This document shows positions 54,549-64,000 of a DNA stretch of 64,000 bases, one piece after another. Both the position numbers and the translations under genes were made by a program. How positions within the stretch are numbered: position 1 is the stretch's first letter; each line of letters opens with the position of its first letter. This DNA is from Pseudomonadota bacterium (GTDB lineage: Bacteria > Pseudomonadota > Gammaproteobacteria > Steroidobacterales > Steroidobacteraceae), in assembly GCA_021851405.1 (NCBI GenBank), contig JAJZDW010000009.1:44924-108923 (forward strand), written 5' to 3'. Under the pieces are notes generated by a model. The model was given only the letters and a program-made list of their open reading frames with translations, had not been told where the DNA came from and searched no databases.

Positions 54549-56420
54549 ATGATGAAACGCTCGACGCTAGGCTGGGGTTCGGTGGGTGCGCTCGCGCTGC
54601 TGCTCATCGGGCTGACCATCATCTTCAATTACACGCTCGCGGGCGCTCAGCTCGATCTGACGCAGCATCACTTGTACACGCTCTCGCGCGGCACGCGGCG
54701 CATCCTCAAGGGCATCCACGAGCCGATCGACCTGTACTTCTTCTACTCGCGCAAGACCGCGGACGGCGTCCCGCAGCTGCGCGCGTACGGCGATCACGTG
54801 GAGAACTTCCTGCGCGAGATCGCCGCCGATGCCGACGGCAAGATCCGCTTGCACATCATCGATCCACGCCCCTACTCGGTCGAGGAAGACCGTGCCGCGG
54901 AGCTGGGCGTGCGCGGCACGCCGGTCAACGATGCCGGCAGCAAGTTCTACTTCGGCCTCGCCGGCACGAATGCCACCAACGGTCGCCAGGCGATTCCGTT
55001 CTTCGATCTGCGCAAACAGCGCTTCCTCGAATACGACATCGCCAAGCTGATCTACCAGCTCGCCCATCCGACCAAGCCCCGCATCGAGTGGTACTCGAGC
55101 CTGCCGATGAGCGGCGGCCTCGACCCGCAGAGCGGACAGATGCGCCAGCCCTGGCTCGCCTACCGTCAGGCCGAACAGCTCTACGACCTGCACACGCTGC
55201 AGCCCGATGCCACAAGGATTCCCACCGGCACGCGCGTGCTCGTGCTCGTCGACCCGCGGCACCTCTCCGCGGCGACCCGCTTCGCCATCGACCAGTACGC
55301 GCTCGCCGGCGGTCACATCATCGCCTTCGTCGATCCGCTGGCCGAGTCGGCCGTGACCCCTGGCAGCCCGCCGCAGCCCGGCAGTACCGACCTCGACCCG
55401 CTGCTCGCCTCCTGGGGCGTGCGCTTCAATCCCAATGAGGTCATCGCCGATCGCTCGCTCGCACTCAACGTCGCGGGCGCCAACGGCATGCCCCGCCTCG
55501 ATCCGCTGATCATCGGTCTGGGGCGCGCGCAGATGGCGCGCCACGATGTGATCACTTCCGGTCTGTCCAACGTCAACCTCTCCACGGCCGGATACCTGAG
55601 CGCGCTGAAGGGCGCCGGCACGAGCTTCCGGCCACTGCTGTGGAGCAGCGCCGATGCCATGCCGCTCGCGACGCAGTCGCTCTCCGGCCTCACCGATCCG
55701 TCGAGCGTGCTGCGCGGCTTCAAACCGACCGGCCAGCGCTATGTGTTCGCCGCCCGCGTCAGTGGCAAGGTCAAGAGCGCCTATCCGCACGGACCGCCCG
55801 CCGGGGTGAAACTGCCCGCCGGCACGCAGGTGCTCACCCAAGCACTCAAGCCGCTGCAGCTGGTGGTGTTCGCCGACTCGGACCTGCTCTCGGATTACCT
55901 CTGGGTGCGTCACCTCAACCTGTTCGGTCAGACCATCGATCAGACCTGGGCGAGCAACGGCAATCTGTTGCTGAACTCGCTCGACAACCTCGGCGGCAGT
56001 GACGATCTGATCAGCGTGCGCGCCAAAGCCGGATTCACCCGACCGTTCACCCGGGTCGCGGCACTGCGCCGCGCCGCCGAGGCGCGCTACCGAGCGCAGC
56101 AGCAGCGGCTGCAGGCGCAGCTGCAGCAGACCGAGCGGCAGTTGACGCTGCTGCAGACCGAGCGCAACCACAAGTCGACGCTGATCCTCACCCCGGCGCA
56201 GGAGCAGCAGATCGAGCACTTCGAGACCGAGCGGGTCACGATCCGCCAGCGCCTGCGCGCCGTGCAGGCCGGGCTGGTGCGCAGCATCGATGCGCTCGGC
56301 ACGGAACTGAAGGTCATCAACATCATCGTCATGCCGGCAGTGTTCGCGCTGGCGGCGCTCGCCGGTGCGGCGCTGCGCCGCCGCCGCCGCGCGCGCCAGC
56401 ACTCCGGGAGCGAGTCATGA
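54549..56420 (+). CDS. GldG-like ABC auxiliary protein
   Basis: A 623-residue protein. An N-terminal helix (ALALLLIGLTIIFNYTLAG) is followed by the GldG/ABC_transp_aux domain (LTQHHLYTLSRGTRRILKGIHEPIDLYFFYS). Its middle has FVDPLAES and the VVFADSDLLSDYL segment. A coiled coil rich in Gln/Leu (about 510-580) precedes the C-terminal helix (IIVMPAVFALAALAGAAL) and an Arg-rich tail. It probably sits in the periplasm with both ends in the inner membrane. In Bacteroidetes GldG is linked to gliding; in Proteobacteria the role is undefined. Confidence 0.9.
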   Translation: MMKRSTLGWGSVGALALLLIGLTIIFNYTLAGAQLDLTQHHLYTLSRGTRRILKGIHEPIDLYFFYSRKTADGVPQLRAYGDHVENFLREIAADADGKIRLHIIDPRPYSVEEDRAAELGVRGTPVNDAGSKFYFGLAGTNATNGRQAIPFFDLRKQRFLEYDIAKLIYQLAHPTKPRIEWYSSLPMSGGLDPQSGQMRQPWLAYRQAEQLYDLHTLQPDATRIPTGTRVLVLVDPRHLSAATRFAIDQYALAGGHIIAFVDPLAESAVTPGSPPQPGSTDLDPLLASWGVRFNPNEVIADRSLALNVAGANGMPRLDPLIIGLGRAQMARHDVITSGLSNVNLSTAGYLSALKGAGTSFRPLLWSSADAMPLATQSLSGLTDPSSVLRGFKPTGQRYVFAARVSGKVKSAYPHGPPAGVKLPAGTQVLTQALKPLQLVVFADSDLLSDYLWVRHLNLFGQTIDQTWASNGNLLLNSLDNLGGSDDLISVRAKAGFTRPFTRVAALRRAAEARYRAQQQRLQAQLQQTERQLTLLQTERNHKSTLILTPAQEQQIEHFETERVTIRQRLRAVQAGLVRSIDALGTELKVINIIVMPAVFALAALAGAALRRRRRARQHSGSES

Positions 56421-57454
56421 AGCAACGCCATCTGGCCATCCTGTTCGTCGTCAGCCTCGCGGTGCTACTGGTGGCGATCTGGGTCTCGCGCCGCGCGCAA
56501 GAAGGCAGCGCATCGATCGCCGGCACCCCGGTGCTGCCCGGACTCGAAGCGCACCTCAATGCGCTCACCGAGGTGCGCATCCGCGGCGCCGGCGGGCAGC
56601 ACGTCACGCTGCTCAAAGGTGCCCGGCACTGGCAGGTCAAGCAGCGCGGTTATCCGGCTGACTCCGGCAAGCTGCGCAAACTGTTGATCGATCTCGGTAA
56701 TCTCAAGGCGGTTGCGCGCAAGACCCGCCTCGCGGCTCAGTATGCGGCCCTCGGCGTGCAATCCCCGAACGTCGCCGGTGCGAGCGGCGTGCGCATCGAC
56801 CTGGTGAGCCCGGCGCACACCTGGTCATTGATCGTCGGGCACAGTGACGGCGGCAGCGGCGCGTACGTGCGCCTCGTCGGCCACCCGCAGAGCCTGCTCG
56901 CCGCGCCGCTGGTGATGGCCGAGGCGAAGCCGGCGCAGTGGCTGAGCCCGATCATCATCGACCTGAAACACCCACAGGTGCGCAGCGTCGAGGAGCGCCT
57001 CGCGCGCGAGCGCCCGTATCGCATCGCGCGGACCGCGCCGACGGTAGCCCAGTTTCACGTGTTCGGCATTCCACCCGGACGCACACTCAGCGGTCCTGGC
57101 GCCGCTGATGCGCTCGCCAGCGCGCTCTCCAATCTGACGCTGAACGATGTGCGCAAGGCCGCCCCGCCGCCGCCCGGCATGCCGCTCTCGAGCGCCGTGT
57201 TCACGACCTTCGCGGGCCTGCGGGTAACGGTGAGCGGCTTCCAGGCGGCGCAGAAGGGACCGCACTACATTGAGCTCACCGTGCGCGCCGTGGGGGCGAA
57301 GAGCGCGCCGACGGCGGCGCGCCTGGCGGCACGCGTGCGCGGCTGGCAATACCGCATTCCCGGCTACCGCTATCGGCAGATCTTCCAGCCCCTCACCGAA
57401 TGGTTGCAGCCGCTCGCCGGACCTGCGGCGAGTGTGCGCAAGCCGGCGGCCTGA
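56417..57454 (+). CDS. DUF4340-domain protein
   Basis: A 345-residue protein that overlaps the gldG-like stop by 4 bp. One N-terminal anchor (LAILFVVSLAVLLVAIWVS) is followed by repeating beta-rich units: EVRIRGAGGQHVTLLKGARHWQVKQRGYPADSGKLRKLL is the DUF4340 hallmark. Probably periplasmic. It is the usual fourth partner of GldAFG-like clusters. Function unknown. Confidence 0.9.
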   Translation: MKQRHLAILFVVSLAVLLVAIWVSRRAQEGSASIAGTPVLPGLEAHLNALTEVRIRGAGGQHVTLLKGARHWQVKQRGYPADSGKLRKLLIDLGNLKAVARKTRLAAQYAALGVQSPNVAGASGVRIDLVSPAHTWSLIVGHSDGGSGAYVRLVGHPQSLLAAPLVMAEAKPAQWLSPIIIDLKHPQVRSVEERLARERPYRIARTAPTVAQFHVFGIPPGRTLSGPGAADALASALSNLTLNDVRKAAPPPPGMPLSSAVFTTFAGLRVTVSGFQAAQKGPHYIELTVRAVGAKSAPTAARLAARVRGWQYRIPGYRYRQIFQPLTEWLQPLAGPAASVRKPAA

Positions 57455-57463
57455 GCCGGCCGC

Positions 57464-58531
57464 TCAGCGGGCGCGGGCGAGCAGCAGGAGCGTCACGGTC
57501 GCCAGCAGCGCCGTCGGCAGCCACGCGACGATCACCGGATTGAGGTGAAAGACGATGGTGCCGCTCTCGATGAGCCGCTGCAGGAGGAAAAAGCCGATGC
57601 CGATGGCGAGCGCGAGCATCGCGCGCGCCCCGGCGCCGGCTGAGCGCATCGAGCCGAGCACGAAGGGCACGGCAAGCAGCACCGCGAACGCGATCGCGAA
57701 CATGCGCGCGATGCGCGACCAGAACGCAAACTCGTACTGGCCGGCATCGAGCGAATTGGTGTGCAGGTAGCCGATCAGCTGCCACAGCGAGCGCAGCGTC
57801 ATCTGCTCCGGGTCCTGCACGGTGAAACCAAGAAAACTCGCCGAGACATCCGAGTGCAGCACCTTGCGACCCGGCTCGCGCACCGTCACGCGGTCTCCCG
57901 CGAAATGCGAGGCCGTATAGTGATCGAGCAGCCATCGGTCGTGGCCGGCCGCGGTGGCGCGCGTGGCATGTCCGACCGCCAGCAGCTGGTGCGTCGGGGA
58001 GAGCTGAAACACCTGCATGCCGCCGAACTGACGCGAACTCGACTGGCGCGCGACGTTCAGGATCAGATCCCCATCGCGCACCCACGCGCCGGTGCCACCC
58101 CCGAAACTGATGGTGCCGTATTGACTGAAGGCGCGCTGCTGATTAGCCGCCTCCTGCAGCTGCGGGGCCACGAACTCCCCGACCACCGCTTCGAGGGCGA
58201 TCAGCACCACCGCGGCAATCAGCGCCGCTGCGGCGAGGCGCGCCACTGACATCCCGGTGGCGCGCAACACGACGATCTCGCTGCCACGGGCGAGCGCACC
58301 GAGGCCGAGCAGCGAGCCCATCATCGCCGTGATCGGCAGCAGCTGGTAGGCCTGCTGGGGGAGGTTCAGCAGAGTGAACCACAGCGCATCGAGCAGCGTG
58401 TAGTGACCGACGCCGATGTCGCCCTGCTGGCTGATGAAGGCGAACAGCCCGCCGAGCACCAGGAACACTGTCAGCACCAGCAGCACCGAGCCGAGGATGG
58501 CCCGCACCACGTAGCGATCCAGAATGCTCAT
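57464..58531 (-). CDS. lptG: LPS export permease LptG
   Basis: A 355-residue protein. MSILDRYVVRAILGSVLLVLTVFLVLGGLF opens the six-helix, beta-jellyroll fold of LptF/LptG. LRATGMSVARL is the coupling helix to LptB. LptFG with LptB drives LPS from the inner membrane to the Lpt bridge. Overlaps lptF by 4 bp; converges with the DUF4340 gene. Confidence 0.95.
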   Translation of the reverse strand: MSILDRYVVRAILGSVLLVLTVFLVLGGLFAFISQQGDIGVGHYTLLDALWFTLLNLPQQAYQLLPITAMMGSLLGLGALARGSEIVVLRATGMSVARLAAAALIAAVVLIALEAVVGEFVAPQLQEAANQQRAFSQYGTISFGGGTGAWVRDGDLILNVARQSSSRQFGGMQVFQLSPTHQLLAVGHATRATAAGHDRWLLDHYTASHFAGDRVTVREPGRKVLHSDVSASFLGFTVQDPEQMTLRSLWQLIGYLHTNSLDAGQYEFAFWSRIARMFAIAFAVLLAVPFVLGSMRSAGAGARAMLALAIGIGFFLLQRLIESGTIVFHLNPVIVAWLPTALLATVTLLLLARAR

Positions 58532-59619
58532 GCGCGCGCCCCGAGAATGCGCATCCGACTCGCCAGTTCAGGGCCGCGCATCATCGCCACCGCGAACAGA
58601 ATGACCACGACATGCACCCACCAGAGCCCGAGCAGCAACGGGATCTGCCCATGCCCGAGCCACTCCTCGCCGGCCGAGAGCAGGTTCAGGTACACCACGT
58701 ACAGCACGAGCGCCACCCACACGCGCGCATAGCGGCCCTGGCGGGGTCTGAGCCGCGCCAGCGGCAGCGCCACGATGGCGAGCACCAGGCACATCAGCGG
58801 CAGCGCGATGCGCCACTGCAGCTTCGCCTGCTGGCGCAGATCGCTCGAGGCGTACAGCGCCGCGGTCGGCGCGGCATCAAGATCTGTGACCACCTGATTC
58901 ACCGCGGGCATCGGGATCGGCACGGTGTGCTCGGCGAAGCGCATGATCCGAAACTGCGCACTGCCCGGCACGCCCTCGAAGCGCTCTCCGTGGTAGAGCT
59001 CGATGGTCTGGGTGGTGCCGTCCGGGGAGACGGTGTGGCGCGCCTGGTTGGCCACCGCCACCTCCACCGTGCTGCCGCGGGTGCGCTCGATGAACACATT
59101 GCCGAGTGCGCCGTTCGGCTCGACCTGCTGGGCGTACACCACGGCGCTGCCGCCGCCGAAGGAGCGGAACTGTCCGGGTTCGAGCGGCGCGAACTGCCCG
59201 GCGCGGATCGCCTTGTCGCGCAGCGTCAGGGCCTGGAAGGTGGCCCGCGGCGCCAGCACCAGCGTCACCGCCGCGAGCCCCGCGGCGACCAGCACTGCGA
59301 GCGCGATCACCGGGCGGTAGAGCATCGCCGGGCGCACCCCACAGGCGAGTGCCGCAGCCATCTCGCTGTCGTGGTAGAGCCGGCCGAACGCCCAGATGAT
59401 CCCGAGCAGCAGCGCCATGGGCGCCACCAGGCTCACGTATTGCAGCAGTCCGAGGTAAATCAGCCGTACGATGACCCCCTGGGGGAACTGGCTGGCCGCC
59501 GCCCGCTCGAGCACTGCCCCGACCTCGTAGGCGGTCAGGATGATCAGCAGCACCGCCATCATCAGCAGCCAGGCGCTCAGAACCTCGCGCAATACGTAAC
59601 GACCGATGATTTTTCCCAC
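58528..59619 (-). CDS. lptF: LPS export permease LptF
   Basis: A 363-residue protein from GTG 59619 (VGKIIGRYVLREVLSAW); the upstream part of the frame (to 59682) has no family homology. It has the YxLREVL start, DSEMAAALACGVRPAMLYRPV coupling region and C-terminal helices of LptF. First of lptFG, divergent from pepA with 181 bp between, the same arrangement as in E. coli. The gap contains both promoters. Confidence 0.94.
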   Translation of the reverse strand: MGKIIGRYVLREVLSAWLLMMAVLLIILTAYEVGAVLERAAASQFPQGVIVRLIYLGLLQYVSLVAPMALLLGIIWAFGRLYHDSEMAAALACGVRPAMLYRPVIALAVLVAAGLAAVTLVLAPRATFQALTLRDKAIRAGQFAPLEPGQFRSFGGGSAVVYAQQVEPNGALGNVFIERTRGSTVEVAVANQARHTVSPDGTTQTIELYHGERFEGVPGSAQFRIMRFAEHTVPIPMPAVNQVVTDLDAAPTAALYASSDLRQQAKLQWRIALPLMCLVLAIVALPLARLRPRQGRYARVWVALVLYVVYLNLLSAGEEWLGHGQIPLLLGLWWVHVVVILFAVAMMRGPELASRMRILGARA

Positions 59620-59800
59620 CCGAGGAGCCCGCCCGCCGGAATCCCGGCTTGAGTTACACTGCCCGCGCGCGCCGCGGGGCACACAACACCGGGCGGAACG
59701 CAGCGGTAGTGAAGATAAAGCAGCAAGTGGCGCAGCTCAATGGCGCGGCGCGCGGGCACACACAGTTCACCGGCCCGGGCCGGTCGACGGGAGAAGCGGA

Positions 59801-61294
59801 ATGCGGTTCGAGACCTGGAGCAAGAGCATCACCCCCCTCGAGGTGGATTGCCTGATCGTCGGCATTTTTGAGGAAAATGCCCTCACCGAGGCGGCGCGGC
59901 ACATCGACTCGGTCGCCGGCGGGCGGCTCGGCAAGCTCCTCGCGCGCGGGGATTTTCCGGGACATGCCGGGGAGACGCTGCTGCTCGGGGATCTGCCGGG
60001 ACTCAGCGCGCGGCGCGTGCTGCTCACCGGTTTGGGCGCGCGCGCGACCTTCACCCGCCGCAGCTGGCGCAAGGCACTGGCGGCGGCCATCGCGGCGCTG
60101 GCCCGCACCGGAGTCAAGAGCGCGGCAGTGGCGCTCGAGCGGCCGACGGACGAGACGCTCGATGACTACTACGTCGGGCGTGCCGTGGCCGAACTGACCG
60201 TGCGCACGCTGTACCGCATCAATGACCTCAAGAGCGGCAAGAAGGCGAAGCCCGCCCCGCTCGCGCAAGTGCTGGCCGGCCCGGCCACGCGCGCCTCGGC
60301 CGCGGCGCTCGAGCGCGGTCTCGCGCACGGACAGGCGATCGGCGAGGCGGCCGCCCTGCAGCGCGATCTCGGTAATCTGCCCGGCAACATCTGCACGCCG
60401 CGCTACCTGGCCGAGCAGGCCCGCGGCCTGGCGCGGCGGCACCGCTCGCTCAGCGCACGGGTGCTCGATGAGCCGGCGCTGCGACGGGAGAAGATGGGCT
60501 GCCTGCTCGCCGTCGCCCAGGGCAGCGCCGAGCCGCCGCGACTGATCGTGCTCGAGCACAAAGGCGGCAAGAGCGGCCAGGCACCGGTGGTGCTGGTCGG
60601 CAAGGGCGTAACCTTCGACAGCGGCGGCATCTCCATCAAGCCCTCCGGGGAGATGGACGAGATGAAATACGACATGAGCGGCGCAGCGGCGGTGCTCGCC
60701 GCGCTCGCCTTCGCCGCGCGCGTGAAGCTGCCGCTGAACGTGGTCGGCATCGTCGGGGCGGTGGAGAACATGCCCGACGGCAAGGCCATCAAGCCCGGCG
60801 ACATCGTCACCAGCGCCTCCGGCCAGACCGTCGAGATCCTCAACACCGACGCCGAGGGCCGGCTGGTGCTGTGCGATGCGCTGCACTACGCACGCCGCTA
60901 CAAGCCCGCTGCGCTCGTGGATCTCGCCACGCTCACCGGCGCGTGCGTCATCGCCCTCGGCCATCATCACTCCGGCGCCATGGGCACCGATGAGGCACTG
61001 GTACGCGAACTCGTCGAGGCCGGCGTACGCGCCGATGATCGCGCCTGGGCGCTGCCGCTCACCGAGGAGTACGGCGAGCAGCTGAAGAGCAACTTCGCCG
61101 ACTTCGCCAACATCGGCGGGCGCGACGGCGGCGCGATCACGGCCGGGGCGTTTCTCGCCAAGTTCACCCGCGGGATGAGCTGGGCGCACCTGGACATCGC
61201 CGGCACCGCCTGGCAGGGCGGCGCGCACAAGGGCAGCACCGGTCGGCCGACCGCGCTGCTGGCGGACTTCCTGCTGCGCCGCGCGCAGTGGTAG
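59801..61294 (+). CDS. pepA: Leucyl aminopeptidase PepA
   Basis: A 497-residue M17 peptidase (E. coli 503). ATG 59801 follows GGGAGAAGCGGA. KGVTFDSGGISIKPSGEMDEMKYDMSGAA supplies metal and catalytic Lys residues, and NTDAEGRL (about 347-354) is the family signature. It removes N-terminal residues in the cytoplasm; in E. coli PepA also binds DNA in carAB control and Xer recombination. holC follows after 9 bp. Confidence 0.96.
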   Translation: MRFETWSKSITPLEVDCLIVGIFEENALTEAARHIDSVAGGRLGKLLARGDFPGHAGETLLLGDLPGLSARRVLLTGLGARATFTRRSWRKALAAAIAALARTGVKSAAVALERPTDETLDDYYVGRAVAELTVRTLYRINDLKSGKKAKPAPLAQVLAGPATRASAAALERGLAHGQAIGEAAALQRDLGNLPGNICTPRYLAEQARGLARRHRSLSARVLDEPALRREKMGCLLAVAQGSAEPPRLIVLEHKGGKSGQAPVVLVGKGVTFDSGGISIKPSGEMDEMKYDMSGAAAVLAALAFAARVKLPLNVVGIVGAVENMPDGKAIKPGDIVTSASGQTVEILNTDAEGRLVLCDALHYARRYKPAALVDLATLTGACVIALGHHHSGAMGTDEALVRELVEAGVRADDRAWALPLTEEYGEQLKSNFADFANIGGRDGGAITAGAFLAKFTRGMSWAHLDIAGTAWQGGAHKGSTGRPTALLADFLLRRAQW

Positions 61295-61303
61295 AGCGAC
61301 GCG

Positions 61304-61735
61304 TTGCGCGCGGACTTCTACATTCTGAGTGAGCCGGGCACGTCGGGGCGGCTGAAGGTCGCCTGCCGCCTCGCCGAGAAGGCCTATCAGACGGGCCAGC
61401 GCGTGCTGATCTGGCACGGCGACAAAGAGGAACTGACGCGGCTCGATGAGCTGCTGTGGACCTTCTCCGACACCAGCTTCGTGCCGCACGAGTGGGTCGA
61501 TGGCGGGCACGATGCCCCGGTGCTGCTCAGCGCCGGGGCACATCCCGCCGGGCCCATCGGCGTGCTGATCAACCTGGCCACCGCCCCCGAGCCGCCCCCG
61601 AGCGCCGCGGCGGCCGAGCGGGTCGCGGAGATCATCGCGCCCGAGCCACTGCAACGCGAGGCCGCGCGGGCGCGCTTTCGCGCCTACCGGCAGCTCGGCT
61701 GCGAGCCGGTGACGCACACGCTGCGCGGCGCGTAG
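61304..61735 (+). CDS. holC: DNA polymerase III chi subunit
   Basis: A 143-residue protein with a TTG start. RADFYILSEPGTSGRLKVACRLAEKAYQTGQRVLIW and LDELLWTFSDTSFVPHEW are the HolC signatures. Chi links the clamp loader to SSB. Order pepA-holC-valS is as in E. coli and supports both the call and the class. Confidence 0.93.
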   Translation: MRADFYILSEPGTSGRLKVACRLAEKAYQTGQRVLIWHGDKEELTRLDELLWTFSDTSFVPHEWVDGGHDAPVLLSAGAHPAGPIGVLINLATAPEPPPSAAAAERVAEIIAPEPLQREAARARFRAYRQLGCEPVTHTLRGA

Positions 61736-61785
61736 CCGCCCTATAATCGGCATCCCGACCGCTGTGCAAGAGCCTCCCGAGAACC

Positions 61786-64000
61786 ATGGATAAAGTGTAC
61801 GCGCCGCATGAGATCGAGCGGCGAATCTACGCGCGCTGGGAATCGAACGGCTGGTTCGCTCCCTCGGGCCACGGCGCACCGTTTTGCATCATGATTCCGC
61901 CGCCGAACGTGACCGGCACGCTGCACATGGGGCACGCGTTCAATCACACCCTGATGGACTTGCTCACCCGCTACCACCGCATGCGCGGCAACGATACGCT
62001 GTGGCAGCCGGGGACCGACCATGCCGGCATCGCCACGCAGATGGTGGTCGAGCGGCAGCTCGAGGCGCAGGGCCTGCATCGCACCGACCTCGGCCGCGAG
62101 GCGTTCCTCGAGCGCGTCTGGCAGTGGAAGGGACAGTCCGGCGGCACCATGGCCGCGCAGATGCGCCGGCTCGGCGACTCGGTCGACTGGTCGCGCGAGC
62201 GCTTCACTCTGGACGACGGGCTCTCGCAGGCGGTCATCGAAGTGTTCGTGCGCCTGCACGAGGAAGGGCTGATCTACCGCGGTAAGCGCCTGGTCAACTG
62301 GGACCCGGTGCTGCTCACGGCGCTCTCGGACCTGGAAGTGCAGAGCGCCGAGGAGGACGGGCACCTGTGGCACCTGCGCTACCGGCTCGAGGACGGCAGC
62401 GGTCACGTGGTGGTGGCCACCACCCGACCGGAGACGCTGCTCGGGGACACCGCCATCGCCGTCAACCCGGACGACGAACGCTATCGTCACCTGATCGGCC
62501 AGCAGGTCCGCGTGCCGATCGTCGAGCGATTGATTCCGATCATCGCCGACAGCTACGTGGATGCCGCCTTCGGCTCCGGCTGCGTCAAAATCACACCGGC
62601 ACATGACTTCAACGACTACGAGATCGGACTGCGCCATCACCTCGAGCAGATCAATATCTTCACACCGCGCGCGGAATTGAACGAGAACGCGCCGCCGCGG
62701 CTGCGCGGCCTTGAGCGCACCGAGGCGCGTCGCCGAGTGCTGGAGGAGCTCGAGGCCGCCGGAATGATCGAGCGCACCGAGGCCCACAAGATGATGGTGC
62801 CGCGCGGGGACCGCAGCGGCGCGGTGCTCGAACCCTATCTCACCGATCAGTGGTACGTGAAGATCGCCCCGCTTGCCGCGCCGGCCATCGAGGCCGTCGA
62901 GAGCGGCCGCACGCGCTTCATCCCCGAGAACTGGGCGAAGACCTACTTCGAGTGGATGCGCAACATCAAGGACTGGTGCATCAGCCGCCAGCTGTGGTGG
63001 GGCCATCGCATCCCAGCCTGGTACGACGAGCAGGGCAAGGTCTACGTGGGACGCAGCGAGCAGGACGTGCGCGCCCGACACGGACTCGGCGTTGAAACGG
63101 CGCTGCGTCAGGACCCGGACGTGCTCGACACCTGGTTCTCCTCGGCGCTGTGGCCGTTCTCGACGCTCGGCTGGCCACAACGCACGCCGGAGCTCTCGCG
63201 CTACTACCCGACCGCGGTGCTGCTCACCGGTTTTGACATCATCTTCTTCTGGGTCGCCCGGATGATGATGATGGGCCTGAAGTTCATGGGCGACGTGCCG
63301 TTCCGCGACATCTACATCCACGGACTGATCCGCGACGAGTCCGGCGAGAAGATGTCCAAGTCCAAGGGCAACGTCATCGATCCGCTCGACATCGTCGATG
63401 GCATCGACCTGCCGACGCTGATCGAGAAGCGCACCAGCGGACTGATGCAGCCGCAGAAGCGGCCCGGCATCGAGAAGGCCACGCGCAAGCAATTCCCGGA
63501 CGGGATCCCCGCGCACGGCACGGACGCGCTGCGCTTCACGTTCACGGCCCTCGCGTCCCCGAGCCGCGACATCCGCTTCGATCTGGCCCGCGTCGCCGGC
63601 TACCGGAACTTCTGCAACAAGCTGTGGAATGCCGCGCGCTTCGTGACGCTGATGGGCGAACAGGATGACCTGCACGCCGAGGCGCACCTCTCGGTGGCCG
63701 ACCGCTGGATCCGTTCGCGCTTCGGGCGGGCGCTCGCGACGGTGGAAAGGGCGCTCGGCGAGTACCGCTTCGATTACGCCGCCAACGCACTGTACGAGTT
63801 CACCTGGTACGAGTATTGCGACTGGTATCTGGAGCTGACCAAACCGGTGCTGCAGGCCGAGACGGCCGACGCCGCGGCGCAGCGCGGCGCACGGCGCACG
63901 CTGGCGGAAGTCCTCGAGGCGCTGCAGCGCGCCCTGCACCCGATCATGCCGTTCATCACCGAGGAGATCTGGCAGCGCGCCGCACCGCTCGCCGGCTGCC
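61786..64000 (+). CDS. valS: Valyl-tRNA synthetase (partial, runs off the window)
   Basis: 738 codons are present of an expected ~920-950. [24 protein letters not shown] opens the gene. The class I HIGH-type motif is HMGH at 47-50 ([12 protein letters not shown]), and KMSKS is at 522-526 ([13 protein letters not shown]). The editing domain lies between ([17 protein letters not shown]). The anticodon-binding domain begins before the cut, and the coiled-coil tail is missing. It charges tRNA-Val. A lone TATAAT at 61742-61747 lies upstream but has no matching -35. Confidence 0.96.
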   Translation, partial: MDKVYAPHEIERRIYARWESNGWFAPSGHGAPFCIMIPPPNVTGTLHMGHAFNHTLMDLLTRYHRMRGNDTLWQPGTDHAGIATQMVVERQLEAQGLHRTDLGREAFLERVWQWKGQSGGTMAAQMRRLGDSVDWSRERFTLDDGLSQAVIEVFVRLHEEGLIYRGKRLVNWDPVLLTALSDLEVQSAEEDGHLWHLRYRLEDGSGHVVVATTRPETLLGDTAIAVNPDDERYRHLIGQQVRVPIVERLIPIIADSYVDAAFGSGCVKITPAHDFNDYEIGLRHHLEQINIFTPRAELNENAPPRLRGLERTEARRRVLEELEAAGMIERTEAHKMMVPRGDRSGAVLEPYLTDQWYVKIAPLAAPAIEAVESGRTRFIPENWAKTYFEWMRNIKDWCISRQLWWGHRIPAWYDEQGKVYVGRSEQDVRARHGLGVETALRQDPDVLDTWFSSALWPFSTLGWPQRTPELSRYYPTAVLLTGFDIIFFWVARMMMMGLKFMGDVPFRDIYIHGLIRDESGEKMSKSKGNVIDPLDIVDGIDLPTLIEKRTSGLMQPQKRPGIEKATRKQFPDGIPAHGTDALRFTFTALASPSRDIRFDLARVAGYRNFCNKLWNAARFVTLMGEQDDLHAEAHLSVADRWIRSRFGRALATVERALGEYRFDYAANALYEFTWYEYCDWYLELTKPVLQAETADAAAQRGARRTLAEVLEALQRALHPIMPFITEEIWQRAAPLAGC

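Noticed and set aside
61742..61747. Perfect TATAAT upstream of valS
   Set aside because: No -35-like element at 16-18 bp spacing, and valS can be transcribed with pepA-holC. Kept only as a remark.

Overview
This is a very GC-rich chromosomal window, almost entirely packed with genes. Gene content and order point to a gammaproteobacterium near the Xanthomonadales/Nevskiales (Steroidobacter/Solimonas-like) group. The clues are divergent lptFG and pepA followed by holC and valS, rdgC, a cyoABCD quinol oxidase, an fdsGBACD formate dehydrogenase, and a TonB receptor–halogenase–SapC–cupin cluster typical of glycan-using Xanthomonadales and Caulobacterales. The taxonomic placement is inference.

Positions 1-12.9 kb form a carbohydrate-uptake island. 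On the minus strand run a large TonB-dependent receptor, a tryptophan-halogenase-like flavoprotein, SapC, a JmjC-like cupin and, after a gap, a KDG-type sugar kinase cut by the window edge. On the plus strand run a secreted GH35/42-like glycosidase and an operon of xylose isomerase plus a second halogenase-like flavoprotein. Near-identical 14-bp LacI-type palindromes sit before the receptor (7617), the glycosidase (8041), xylA (9824) and, 14 kb away, an unrecognised secreted glycosidase-like gene (26244, perfect palindrome). They suggest one regulon whose repressor is not in the window.

Positions 12.9-29.7 kb hold arginase and ornithine cyclodeaminase with a divergent Lrp-type regulator, ddlA and a GST, rdgC, an EamA exporter, cyoABCD with an AfsR/CadC-like ATPase regulator upstream, the orphan glycosidase, a phosphoglycolate phosphatase and a methyltransferase.

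Positions 29.7-31.5 kb are non-coding but highly structured. They contain an ORF-less group II intron (minus strand, domain V at 29762-29794) and about 3.6 tandem copies of a 242-bp repeat. The repeat hairpin shows a compensatory base-pair change between copies. A lipoprotein gene and a tiny DNA-binding protein gene follow, each with a strong terminator.

Positions 32.8-43.8 kb form a one-carbon block: adenosine kinase, metK, an SAH riboswitch and ahcY (activated methyl cycle), then the complete NAD-dependent formate dehydrogenase operon and S-formylglutathione hydrolase.

Positions 43.8-52.8 kb carry an YbhGFSR-like drug exporter with its own outer-membrane factor and divergent TetR (CecR-like) regulator, an orphan IclR regulator and a rhomboid protease. 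Positions 52.8-57.5 kb carry a Gld-like ABC system with a DUF4340 protein. Positions 57.5-64 kb carry lptGF, divergent pepA, holC and a valS truncated by the window end.
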